From NCBI GenBank assembly GCA_036661515.1, contig JAVWYO010000007.1, positions 1 through 36,202 on the forward strand: a DNA stretch of 36,202 bases, read 5' to 3'. Positions 1 to 8,508 of the stretch are shown here, piece by piece (position 1 is the stretch's first letter; every line of letters begins with the position of its first letter). The translations under genes were made by a program, and so were the position numbers. Origin of the DNA: HGM05232 sp036661515. GTDB lineage: Bacteria; Bacteroidota; Bacteroidia; Bacteroidales; Muribaculaceae. Under the pieces are notes generated by a model. That model did not search any database and was not told the origin of the DNA. It saw only the letters and a program-made list of their open reading frames with translations.

Positions 1-559
1 CTTTGTATTTTATAAATATTTCAGTAAATGCAGATATAAAAAATGAAACAGAATTAAGAAGAATTGTAAAATATACGCCTATTAAAGCAACAAAAACACC
101 TCCAAGTGCAGCACCAAGTATTTGCCCAAGAAATGTTATCATCTTCATATATGACATACCCTTTTGCAACTGGTCTTTTGTAATAATTGCAGGCATCATA
201 GAATTTACAGATGGGCTAAACAATAAGTTTACACTATTAAGCGCAAAGCATATCGCATATATCAGCCAAGTAGAAGCCGATTCCTTATATACTAAGAATG
301 CAAGTAACCCCGTTAAGATACCCGATATTATATCACACCCTATCAATATATATTTTTTATTCCAGCGTTCTACCAATGGGCCAGCAAGAACGCCAAGTAA
401 CAGAGAGGGTAAACTTGATATAATAAAGAGTAAAAATAGAGCATTGTTATCTTTAAGTATAGCGACAAAATACCAAGCAAGCGCCATTAAATACAAGCGA
501 TTCCCTATTTGGCTAACTAATTGGCCAAACCAAAGTAATGTGTAATTTTTATTTAGCAT
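1..559 (-). CDS. MFS transporter, N-terminal part (runs off left edge)
   Basis: This is the last visible gene of the eight-gene minus-strand operon. Its ATG (559-557) overlaps the stop of the preceding HATPase-GNAT gene in a TAATG arrangement, so translation is probably coupled. About 186 residues are visible, starting MLNKNYTLLWFGQLVSQIGN. That is the usual first helix of MFS_1/MFS_3 drug and siderophore exporters (MefA/EntS type). A cytoplasmic loop after helix 2 carries the family pattern (AGPLVERWNKK), and about five hydrophobic helices follow. The rest of the protein lies outside the window. Family knowledge suggests proton-driven export of a small molecule. The position in the operon suggests the cargo is the product of the LuxC/LuxE/GNAT enzymes, which is inference. 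The long open frame on the opposite strand is its shadow. Confidence 0.85.
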   Translation of the reverse strand, partial: MLNKNYTLLWFGQLVSQIGNRLYLMALAWYFVAILKDNNALFLLFIISSLPSLLLGVLAGPLVERWNKKYILIGCDIISGILTGLLAFLVYKESASTWLIYAICFALNSVNLLFSPSVNSMMPAIITKDQLQKGMSYMKMITFLGQILGAALGGVFVALIGVYFTILLNSVSFFISAFTEIFIKYK

Positions 560-2034
560 TAAAATGGCATTTTAAAATCCTGCGTTTCTTTGCATTCAAA
601 TACATATTGTTTTATTTCTTTACCCCAATCGCTTTCAGCAACAACATATTTAGACGAAATATTTCTATCGGTAAGATATTGCATTCGTATAGCATCACTT
701 CCATTTATCTCATAAGGGACTATACAAGCATAATAAAATCCTATTTGCTCAAGAATATTTATAATTGTTGGCGTATTAGGGTCACATAGAGATAAAGGAA
801 CATACGTTACCATAACTCCACTTAACACTGACTGCCTCAATATATTACGCACCCGAAGAGCTAAATCCTTACCTGGTCTTTTTATATCTAATAATAGTTG
901 ATTCCATTCAGTCTTAACACTCATTTCCACTTCCGACTCATCGATAGAAAATACAATATTATTATTTACGTCATTAAATCTACGTTTCAATCCCAAATGA
1001 GTATATGTATTCTCTATCATTTTGCGATGATTAACTGGTGCATAAATATCTTGCACATTTTTATGTGAAGTACAGTGAAAATAAGATATTACCGACTGTC
1101 GTTGCTCATCACCATCTCTTGGTATAACACTCTTTAATTGTGCTGGAATATATCCAAGTTCCAAACCGGTTTCAATACAGCCAAGCGCAATATTAACCTT
1201 TTGTGTAAATGGGTGCCCAGTAACAGAGCTACTGTAAACCCCTCTTAGCCCATCTTTCTCGGCCTGCTCAATAAGTTCCTTTTTTAAATGATTAAAGAGC
1301 CCTCTTTTACCATATTCAGGTGACACAAAAGCCTGTCCACTTTCACAAATTTGCGAGTCTGCTGCATCTTTAAGCATCGCCACATGTGCTACAACAATTC
1401 CAGCCTCATTCAGTGCAACAAAGCCACGATATAATCCTTGATGTTTTCTTTCAAGTATTACTTCGGGATAATAAATACTATCGGCTGAATAAGTATATCC
1501 AAATACATTATAAAGGCACTGCACCAGCATCTCCATCTCAGAATCTTGAATTTCACGGAGTATCACCTTATCGGTAGCAAGCGTAATAACTTCATCGGTA
1601 TTTAAAACAGGAGCCATTGATTCATCAATCTGCGCAGGCAATGCAATATTGAGTTCAACAGATTGCCCTTCCTTACCTTGCTGGAGCATACGATACGATG
1701 AACTAAGTTGCTTAATAAGCGAAAGGCTTATTTTATCTTGATCATCAAGTACACGCTCCATATTATAGCCAAACGGTATTCCCAAATAATGGAATTGTAA
1801 AATAAAATCAGCAGGAGTAATTGACATCTTAATTGTTATCTCCCCATCAGTTCTATTTTTGAAAGCTCGGCTCACAATGTGAGTAAATACTTCCTCTACA
1901 AGTATTTCAAGATGAAACAATTTATTTTCGGGTACTTGGCAATGACGCGCTAAGTACCCTATATAGTGCTGGAGTGGTTGTATTTGATATAATTCGGTAG
2001 ATACAACCAATGTGGAAAGTGTTTTATTAAACAT
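559..2034 (-). CDS. degenerate RsbW-like HATPase domain fused to GNAT acetyltransferase
   Basis: The protein has 491 residues from the ATG at 2034; a TTG at 2046 would add four. Residues about 1-133 align with the RsbW-like protein encoded upstream at 6169-6576. The EE pair of the N-box is kept (E47, E48), but the following Asn is His (H52). The G1 Asp-x-Gly is Tyr-Leu-Gly (around Y83, before GIPF), and the GGLG of the G2 box is gone. ATP binding is therefore unlikely. Residues about 155-300 are a GNAT fold with an acetyl-CoA loop (VSPEYGKRGLFNHLKKEL). The last ~190 residues form a second alpha/beta region I cannot assign. The start overlaps the LuxC-fusion stop by 8 nt and the stop overlaps the MFS start. 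The acetyl-acceptor is unknown; the HATPase-like part may be a docking module for the operon's STAS protein (inference). Confidence 0.8.
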   Translation of the reverse strand: MFNKTLSTLVVSTELYQIQPLQHYIGYLARHCQVPENKLFHLEILVEEVFTHIVSRAFKNRTDGEITIKMSITPADFILQFHYLGIPFGYNMERVLDDQDKISLSLIKQLSSSYRMLQQGKEGQSVELNIALPAQIDESMAPVLNTDEVITLATDKVILREIQDSEMEMLVQCLYNVFGYTYSADSIYYPEVILERKHQGLYRGFVALNEAGIVVAHVAMLKDAADSQICESGQAFVSPEYGKRGLFNHLKKELIEQAEKDGLRGVYSSSVTGHPFTQKVNIALGCIETGLELGYIPAQLKSVIPRDGDEQRQSVISYFHCTSHKNVQDIYAPVNHRKMIENTYTHLGLKRRFNDVNNNIVFSIDESEVEMSVKTEWNQLLLDIKRPGKDLALRVRNILRQSVLSGVMVTYVPLSLCDPNTPTIINILEQIGFYYACIVPYEINGSDAIRMQYLTDRNISSKYVVAESDWGKEIKQYVFECKETQDFKMPF

Positions 2035-4699
2035 TTCGGTTATCAATAGTTTGTTTTAATTTACCCGTACGAGGATTTCGCGGAATAGTATTAGGTGCAA
2101 GAATTTTTACGATTGGGGGCATAATGCTACCAGTCTTCATGAATGCAAGAAACTCATGCTTCTGTATCAAGAGTTCGTCATATACACACTTTGCAAGTTC
2201 TTCACACCGAGCAATACTGAGTTCCTTAATTGTTTCAATTTCAAGTGTAAATAAATCTTTAACGCCATGTGTGTCGGCAATCATTCGGAAGTGATATGAA
2301 AGTTCAGGAAATTTCTCTACAACTTCAGCTATTGAATCAAGTTGAATATTTCCACCTCCGATTATTAGCGTATCGTCAGAGCGACCAAGTAGCTCCATCA
2401 ATCGGACTTGACGGCCACAAGAACATTTTTTCGTAAAGATGCGTCCCATATCGCCAATATCATACCTAATAAGAGGCATTAATGTACAATTAAAGTTAGT
2501 TACGAGTATTTTACCCGACGCTCCATCAGGTAATGGCTCGTTTGTTTCGGGGTCAACCACCTCCATTATACAATAATTTTCATGAATATGATGTATAGCA
2601 CCTTTGCATTCTTCACATTGGAATCCTATACACCCAGTATCATTACTCAAATATCCAGTAGATGCAAATAGTTTAGTCCCTAACACTTTAGCAATATAAG
2701 CCTTAGCCTCAGGGAAAAGATGTTCACCACCAGTCACTATTTTTTCAATTTTAATATCTTTAATATCATTTTTATCAACATATTCTGCAATTGAAAGTAT
2801 AACCGATGGAATAGAAATTGCTCCATTAGCCTTAAACGCTCTAATTGCCGAAATCATGTCGGTAAGTGCAATATTGCCTGCAATAGGCAGGATATGAGCG
2901 CCAGTTGCTTCAACAGCTTCATTATGGCTAAGAAAAGATGCCCACATATTACCAGCAAATAATAGATTAGCCACAGTATCAGTATTGTTAAATATCGACA
3001 AGGCATATCCTTTTCCTATAAGATTGGCATTAATGTGATTTTCTTTATTTGTACGATGTATAAATTTTGGGGCACCTGTTGTGCCTCCACTGCCAAAAGA
3101 GATACTATTTCCAAGCGCCTCAGTGAGAATACTGTTACCCTTTGGAGGCAAATTACTCTTTAGTTCTGTTGACGTCAATACAGGTAATTTGCAAATTTCC
3201 TTAATTGATTTTAAATCTCTATTTGGAATGCGACTTGCATAAAAAGGAGAATGTTGACGCACATAGCTCAAAAAAGCGTTTAATCTCATAAGCACATTTT
3301 CATCGCGCTTAGCATCATCAATATAGTCAAAATAATTTTCAAAAGGCTTATCCGACCCTATTGAAACCCAACGCACAAGTTCACTTGTTCCACGCGTACC
3401 ATCGTGAGGCGTACCGTGTTTACGACGTGCCATAAACCCGATGTCAGTTATGCGATCGGCACCAATATTTACTAAACGATCTGATATTTTCAATTTTTGA
3501 GAAACTGGCATTAATACAGCTATCGATTGTATAAATTTGCCATAAGATTTTATAGCGTTAATGGTATCTGTTTCATGATTAGGAGAAACAATTACATAAG
3601 CCGTACGATGATGAGGAGATACCTTAAACTCACAATTCTTTTGCAAAATAATTGTCCAATCTTGATTATCAATTGCTGGAATTATAAGTTCTGCTTCACC
3701 AAGAGCTTGATCTACTCGTGCTAATTCACGTGTACGTAATATTTCGACAGCTTCATTCGTTGGAATAGTACTATGCGGAATCATCTTTGCCCAATATTCA
3801 AGCCCTTTAGCAAGGGCTACGACAAATTTATTTGCTTTCTCAGCCGAATCTATGAACACAGCATGCGGTGATGAGCAAGCCGACTGTTCCCACATCGTAA
3901 AATCGCGTGCCATATCTTGTGCTACTTGATTCATATTATCATCATTAAGACACTCTTCGCTCATTATTGAAAGCGAATATTTTGGTCCATATTCTATGAT
4001 TTTTGTATGAAATCCTGTTCCATCTCTATAAGCCTTCACCGTATCCTCTCCTCCATATACCACAAGCACATCACTCTCATTTTTCACGACAGCTTCAACA
4101 GCCTTATCACCACCTTTAAATGGTACAAGAGCAAAAGATGACGCAAGAGTTCCACGATAATCAACCGATTTCAGCACTTCAGCAAAAATTAAAGGGAACA
4201 AAGGATCGGCTGATGACATTTTCAATATATTTACATTCTTAGTAATTAGACCTTGAACAAGCGTATCAACGGCTCCAACAAACACATTTCCTGCCGACAC
4301 ATGAGAGATTATTCCATAGGGTTCGGCCTTAACCATTCCCTTGAATGCCTTGTTATATGTAAATTCGTCAAGATAACTAATATTATCAATATCTGCTTCA
4401 AGGCGGTCTTGTAAATGCTTTTGAGTAAGAATTTCAGAGATTGTTGCAAGGCCTTCCTTTATCATCTCACGCGACCACCCAAGTTGAATATTCATGTGTT
4501 CAACTACATTTTCATATAAATCAGATGACTTATCTTCAAACTTTCGACCAACTCTATCAAGAATATCAAGTATGTATGCAACTGGGACATTACGTATGGC
4601 ATCGGTATGCTCATGTGCCTGTCTCATTACTTCATTTATATCTTCGACAGTGATTGCGTCACTTTGTCGCACTTCACCAAATAAATACCATTTTAACAT
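2027..4699 (-). CDS. LuxC-type acyl reductase fused to PaaK/CapK-like adenylate-forming ligase
   Basis: This 890-residue fusion has two enzyme halves. Residues about 20-440 match the LuxC family (acyl-CoA/acyl-protein reductase, aldehyde-dehydrogenase fold). The nucleophile motif EQSACSSP places the catalytic Cys at 275. Residues about 465-890 are an AMP-forming ligase of the phenylacetate-CoA ligase type: phosphate loop SFGSGGTTGAPKF (534-546), paired cysteines in the insert (C695, C698), YDIGD (746-750), CSCGR (759-763), GRSDDTLIIGGG (772-783), and a C-terminal PRTGK with the likely catalytic Lys880. LuxC is normally about 480 residues and free-standing. The expected chemistry is reduction of an activated acyl group to an aldehyde with NADPH, with the ligase half activating the same or a second acid. 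It lies 12 nt after luxE and overlaps the GNAT gene. The substrate cannot be read from sequence. Confidence 0.9.
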   Translation of the reverse strand: MLKWYLFGEVRQSDAITVEDINEVMRQAHEHTDAIRNVPVAYILDILDRVGRKFEDKSSDLYENVVEHMNIQLGWSREMIKEGLATISEILTQKHLQDRLEADIDNISYLDEFTYNKAFKGMVKAEPYGIISHVSAGNVFVGAVDTLVQGLITKNVNILKMSSADPLFPLIFAEVLKSVDYRGTLASSFALVPFKGGDKAVEAVVKNESDVLVVYGGEDTVKAYRDGTGFHTKIIEYGPKYSLSIMSEECLNDDNMNQVAQDMARDFTMWEQSACSSPHAVFIDSAEKANKFVVALAKGLEYWAKMIPHSTIPTNEAVEILRTRELARVDQALGEAELIIPAIDNQDWTIILQKNCEFKVSPHHRTAYVIVSPNHETDTINAIKSYGKFIQSIAVLMPVSQKLKISDRLVNIGADRITDIGFMARRKHGTPHDGTRGTSELVRWVSIGSDKPFENYFDYIDDAKRDENVLMRLNAFLSYVRQHSPFYASRIPNRDLKSIKEICKLPVLTSTELKSNLPPKGNSILTEALGNSISFGSGGTTGAPKFIHRTNKENHINANLIGKGYALSIFNNTDTVANLLFAGNMWASFLSHNEAVEATGAHILPIAGNIALTDMISAIRAFKANGAISIPSVILSIAEYVDKNDIKDIKIEKIVTGGEHLFPEAKAYIAKVLGTKLFASTGYLSNDTGCIGFQCEECKGAIHHIHENYCIMEVVDPETNEPLPDGASGKILVTNFNCTLMPLIRYDIGDMGRIFTKKCSCGRQVRLMELLGRSDDTLIIGGGNIQLDSIAEVVEKFPELSYHFRMIADTHGVKDLFTLEIETIKELSIARCEELAKCVYDELLIQKHEFLAFMKTGSIMPPIVKILAPNTIPRNPRTGKLKQTIDNRNV

Positions 4700-4711
4700 A
4701 GCTTTTTAGAA

Positions 4712-5836
4712 TTAGCGATTTAATAATTGAGCAGCTGAGATTCCACAACCAGCATACTTCTTAACTCCTCCTCTACCTTTAAGAACTATATATTTTCCTT
4801 CGCGCCCACAAGCGCAATGAGATTCTACACAACCTAAATCAGTACTAAGGACAGAAAGTGCTGGTGTGCTACGGATATAAGGTGTGATTAGTTTTAATAA
4901 TCCCATTTCACCATCAGGAAGTATTTCCATAGTGTGAGGCGATACTGCGCATACACGCGAATATATTGGTATATGGAAATGTCCATGTTCACAAGTCACA
5001 TATGGCACACCATGTTCTACCATTCCATATACATCACGTATTCTATCGGCATTTATACCCAAAACTTGTTTTACCAAATCGGTGTACTCAGCGTATGATA
5101 TAGTTTTCCCACTGTAATTTTTCCAACCACCACCCGAAAACAGCACACTCTCGGCAGGGAATTGAAATTTAATGCCACGTTTATCCAATTCTATTAGAGT
5201 CATATATCCAAAAGCTGGGAATCCAGTTATGCGTAATGGCAATCCAGAAGCAGAGAATCGTTGAAGGGCTTTAATTCCCTCATTGAGGCGAAATTCAGGC
5301 TCTCCATATTTATCCTTTGATATAGCATAAAATGTTTTATTCTCCTTAGCAAACTGCGCATAGGAACTATGAGCATGAGCAGCACCACGTCTACCTGAAA
5401 TATCGGGAGCATAGGAAAATATAAGATTATTTACAAGTTGATCATAATCGGCAAGATTATAACTTTCCACAATACTTGAGCGCATAAATCCTTGACGCTC
5501 CATTGATGTCTTGTCCCAATTAATTTGACTTTTCGACCCTGAGGTTCCAGAAGATGTAAATGTTTTTACAATCTCCGACTCAGGAAGGCTAAGTAATTTA
5601 CGTTCCTTAAAAGCGGTAACAAAAATAGCTGGGATACGCAATATATCCTCTTCGCATTTAATATCATCAACACTGAAGTTATATTGTTTAGCAATACCTT
5701 TGAATATCAAAGAATGCTCACATTGAAATTCAAACATTTCACGTACAGCATCTATAAATAAATTGCTCGTAGCACAATAATTAAAAGCATCTTTGCAACG
5801 AAATAATGCGTTGCTCTTTTCTTCGGTGCAATTCAT
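4712..5836 (-). CDS. LuxE-type acyl-protein synthetase
   Basis: The 374 residues match the LuxE family (acyl-protein synthetase), an adenylate-forming relative that activates a fatty acid as acyl-AMP and passes it to its own Cys before transfer to LuxC. The phosphate-loop motif SSGTSG lies at 95-100, RDVYGMVEHG (about 267-276) is the conserved mid-domain motif, and a CACGR pattern is at 341-345. Near the C-terminus AGCGI carries Cys364, which from memory matches in position the acylated Cys of Photobacterium LuxE. Length is normal for the family. It is 12 nt downstream of the STAS gene and 12 nt upstream of the LuxC fusion, so the two probably form a LuxEC-like acid reductase complex. No luxA, luxB or luxD is in view, so light production is not implied. 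Confidence 0.9.
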   Translation of the reverse strand: MNCTEEKSNALFRCKDAFNYCATSNLFIDAVREMFEFQCEHSLIFKGIAKQYNFSVDDIKCEEDILRIPAIFVTAFKERKLLSLPESEIVKTFTSSGTSGSKSQINWDKTSMERQGFMRSSIVESYNLADYDQLVNNLIFSYAPDISGRRGAAHAHSSYAQFAKENKTFYAISKDKYGEPEFRLNEGIKALQRFSASGLPLRITGFPAFGYMTLIELDKRGIKFQFPAESVLFSGGGWKNYSGKTISYAEYTDLVKQVLGINADRIRDVYGMVEHGVPYVTCEHGHFHIPIYSRVCAVSPHTMEILPDGEMGLLKLITPYIRSTPALSVLSTDLGCVESHCACGREGKYIVLKGRGGVKKYAGCGISAAQLLNR

Positions 5837-5848
5837 AACTGTATCTAT

Positions 5849-6160
5849 TTATTGGGTTTTTTCTATATTAAACAAGTCTGAGAATCCCGTCATATCAAAT
5901 ATTTCGTTTATCTCATGAGTAAGACCACTTAAAATAAGTGTCCCGTTATGCACTTTCATGTCCTTGAGTAACATGACAAAGCATCTAAGTCCCGAACTAC
6001 TTATATATGTGAGTTCGGTCATATCTATCTTTAATTTAAGATTAGGGACGGCTATAAACTGTTGCAATGTCGTTTCAAAATCCGTTGATGCAATAGTGTC
6101 CAGCCTACCTTCAATAGATAATATTTTAAAGCCCTCTTTTTCTGAAATATTAGTCTCCAT
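5849..6160 (-). CDS. STAS-domain anti-sigma-factor-antagonist-like protein (RsbV/SpoIIAA family)
   Basis: The protein has 103 residues, a single STAS domain of normal length. The motif ISSSGLRCF holds the expected phospho-acceptor Ser: by alignment to the SpoIIAA/RsbV pattern S-x-G, this is Ser55, two residues before Gly57. In known partner-switching systems the HATPase kinase phosphorylates this Ser, the PP2C phosphatase removes the phosphate, and only the unphosphorylated form binds the kinase or another target. All three components are encoded consecutively here with gaps of about 8-12 nt. It sits directly upstream of luxE, which suggests its output acts on the enzymes of the same operon or on an unlinked partner. 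Cytoplasmic; no signal peptide. Confidence 0.9.
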   Translation of the reverse strand: METNISEKEGFKILSIEGRLDTIASTDFETTLQQFIAVPNLKLKIDMTELTYISSSGLRCFVMLLKDMKVHNGTLILSGLTHEINEIFDMTGFSDLFNIEKTQ

Positions 6161-6168
6161 AATATATT

Positions 6169-6576
6169 TTATAATTTTCTCTTTAATATTAATCTGTTTT
6201 CACCATCAATGCGATTATATGTAACCTCATTCATTATTTTACGAATTAGCATAATTCCAAGCCCACCAACTTGACGCTCCTCTATCGATAACGTCACATC
6301 GACATCATCAAACTTTGTAGGATCAAATGGAATACCACTATCAGTCAATAGAAACGTCAACTCTTTATTTGTAAAAGATGCATAAAGAGATATTTCATTT
6401 TTTTCGGGAGGTGGATAAGCATATCTTATAATATTCACCACAGCTTCTTCTATCGCAAGATTAACTTTAGTGACTACATCGTGGCGTAATCTGAGAGTTT
6501 CACCTATTTCTGCGATAAAGTCTGTGACTTTATGGATTTCCATTAAGTCATTATTTATTATCAATTCTTTCTTCAT
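6169..6576 (-). CDS. RsbW/SpoIIAB-like HATPase serine kinase
   Basis: The protein has 135 residues, the typical size of a stand-alone RsbW/SpoIIAB GHKL ATPase. All three nucleotide motifs are intact: the N-box EEAVVNIIRYAY (E43, E44, N48), the G1 box DSGIPFDP (D79, G81) and the G2 box VGGLGIMLI (G104-G107). It should therefore bind ATP and phosphorylate the adjacent STAS protein. Its start overlaps the end of the phosphatase gene by 26 nt, and the STAS gene follows after 8 nt, the usual linkage of such modules. In Firmicutes this protein also holds a sigma factor. No sigma factor is encoded here, so the second partner is unknown. Confidence 0.9.
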   Translation of the reverse strand: MKKELIINNDLMEIHKVTDFIAEIGETLRLRHDVVTKVNLAIEEAVVNIIRYAYPPPEKNEISLYASFTNKELTFLLTDSGIPFDPTKFDDVDVTLSIEERQVGGLGIMLIRKIMNEVTYNRIDGENRLILKRKL

Positions 6577-8500
6577 CGGCTTGGCTTTGTGGTTTATAAT
6601 CTATTACTAATATAGCTAAATCGTCACTCTGTGCTGTCATATTTACATGCCTACTTATTGACATTAAAATATCGTTAATAATTCCTTGCACATTATTATT
6701 ACGTTCTCCTTGTAACGCCTCAAGCAATCTTTTTTCGGAATATAATTCTTGCTTATCATTTTCAGCTTCCGTCACGCCATCAGTATAAAGCACTAATTTA
6801 GTACACGGTTCTATCGTCAAAATATTTTCTTTATAATCAAAGTCGCTAATAATCCCTAACGGAAGATTCTGCGTTATTCTAACAAATGATACATCGTCAT
6901 TTGGATTTATTAATACCAGAGGGTTATGACCAGCATTACATAATCTTATCTCACCACTTTTTAAATCTAAAATTCCAACGATGAGTGTTACAAACATATT
7001 AGACTCATTACTTTCACATACCGCTTTATTTACATAGCTTACTATTTTTTCGGGATTATGGGCTTTGTGTGCTATTGATCGAAATACGCTACTCGTTATC
7101 GCCATCACTAATGATGCAGGAACCCCTTTTCCCGAGACATCACCAATTACGAAATATAGCCGCTCATTTTCGATAAAGAAATCGTATAAATCGCCACCAA
7201 CCTCTTTTGCGGGATTAAGAACTGCATGAAGGTTTATATCATTACGCTCCGGGAAAGGAGGGAATATTTTAGGCAACATTCCCATTTGAATTTTTCTGGC
7301 AATATGCAACTCACTATTAATTCGTTCTCTCGCTTTTACCGATGTTTTTAATTCATCAATATACTTTGATAGCGATTCTTGCATTTGAGCAAATGAATGA
7401 TGTAGCGTTTCCATTTCATCATGACTCTTTATTGATGGCAATGTTACGTCAAATCGTCCTGTTGCAATCTCTTTAGCAGAGTTTGAAAATTTTTCTAATG
7501 GTCGAGTAATGTTCTTTATAACTTTAAATGTACTTACAAATAATAGCACGACACCCACAATGAATAAAAATATTATATTCCGAGATATTATATAAAGGTC
7601 TTGCAGTATTACACTTGCAGGGCACACATTACACAACGACCACCCAATATCGGGAATAGGCGTATAAAAGGCATAAGAATTTTCTCCATCATCATTGAAT
7701 TGAATTGTACCATTTTTCCCTTCAATCATGTCGTGTCCTATCTTTTCATATTGAATATTATTGCTTTCAAAGGCATTTGAGAAAATGGTTTGATTCATTA
7801 TTCTATCTTTATCATTATGTGTAATGTAGTATCCGTGCCGGCTCAGCATAAATGAATAGCTCAAGTCATAAGGTGAAAGTTTTTCTACTAATGCGGTAAA
7901 TTGGTCCAAAGATATATCGGCAGTGAATATCGCAATAAATTCACCTTTACTATTATAGAGAGGATGCGAGAATGTGCTCATCATCATATCTCCGCCATTC
8001 TTATCATAATATGGTTCACTCCAATAATCTTGTTTTAGCAATTTGGGTATTTGATACCAATCCATAGTGAAATAGTCGTATTGCTTACCACCTAACTCCT
8101 TATAATGTATTTTATCTCCATCTTCATAAGAGTAAACCATGAAATATTTTCCTTTTTTTGGAAAGAAATCTTGTTCAAAAGCTATTCCGCTCCCCACTAT
8201 CACATCATTATTTTTGACTAAGGAATTTATTATTTTATAAAGAGAATCGGGATTTTCTAAATTTTCTTTTACTATCCAATCACAATTTATTAAAGCCGTC
8301 TCAGCCATGTTTAGTTTATCATCAAGCTGTATTGCCATGTTTGACAATAGGCTATGAGTATGACTCACAGCATTCTTTATTATTACCTGCCTGCTATATG
8401 AATAAAATATTATCATAATAATTGTGAATATTATAATAGTAAATATTATAGTAAACACGCTCAAGCGGGTTGCAAAAGATTTAAATCGTAATTTTTTCAT
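6551..8500 (-). CDS. membrane sensor phosphatase: Cache domain, HAMP, PP2C (RsbU/SpoIIE family)
   Basis: The 649 residues read in order: a first membrane helix (about 12-34); a periplasmic dCache-like sensor (about 40-300) with the typical WY..P...YWSEPYYD stretch near 148-166; a second helix (about 306-325); a HAMP linker with an ITRPLEKFS motif (331-339); a coiled-coil connector; and a PP2C SpoIIE domain (about 420-635). The metal-binding acids are visible: VGGDLYD (D437, D440), GDVSGKG (D454), YTDGVTEA (D574) and DDLAI (D626, D627). It should dephosphorylate the STAS protein when its periplasmic domain senses a ligand. The gene starts 8 nt after an orphan binding-protein gene, whose product may deliver that ligand (inference). 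Confidence 0.93.
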   Translation of the reverse strand: MKKLRFKSFATRLSVFTIIFTIIIFTIIMIIFYSYSRQVIIKNAVSHTHSLLSNMAIQLDDKLNMAETALINCDWIVKENLENPDSLYKIINSLVKNNDVIVGSGIAFEQDFFPKKGKYFMVYSYEDGDKIHYKELGGKQYDYFTMDWYQIPKLLKQDYWSEPYYDKNGGDMMMSTFSHPLYNSKGEFIAIFTADISLDQFTALVEKLSPYDLSYSFMLSRHGYYITHNDKDRIMNQTIFSNAFESNNIQYEKIGHDMIEGKNGTIQFNDDGENSYAFYTPIPDIGWSLCNVCPASVILQDLYIISRNIIFLFIVGVVLLFVSTFKVIKNITRPLEKFSNSAKEIATGRFDVTLPSIKSHDEMETLHHSFAQMQESLSKYIDELKTSVKARERINSELHIARKIQMGMLPKIFPPFPERNDINLHAVLNPAKEVGGDLYDFFIENERLYFVIGDVSGKGVPASLVMAITSSVFRSIAHKAHNPEKIVSYVNKAVCESNESNMFVTLIVGILDLKSGEIRLCNAGHNPLVLINPNDDVSFVRITQNLPLGIISDFDYKENILTIEPCTKLVLYTDGVTEAENDKQELYSEKRLLEALQGERNNNVQGIINDILMSISRHVNMTAQSDDLAILVIDYKPQSQADEERIDNK

Positions 8501-8508
8501 AAATACGA

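Noticed and set aside
3..545. 180-codon plus-strand open frame
   Set aside because: It is antisense to a clear MFS transporter on the minus strand whose start is coupled to the preceding gene; the plus-strand translation has no family features.
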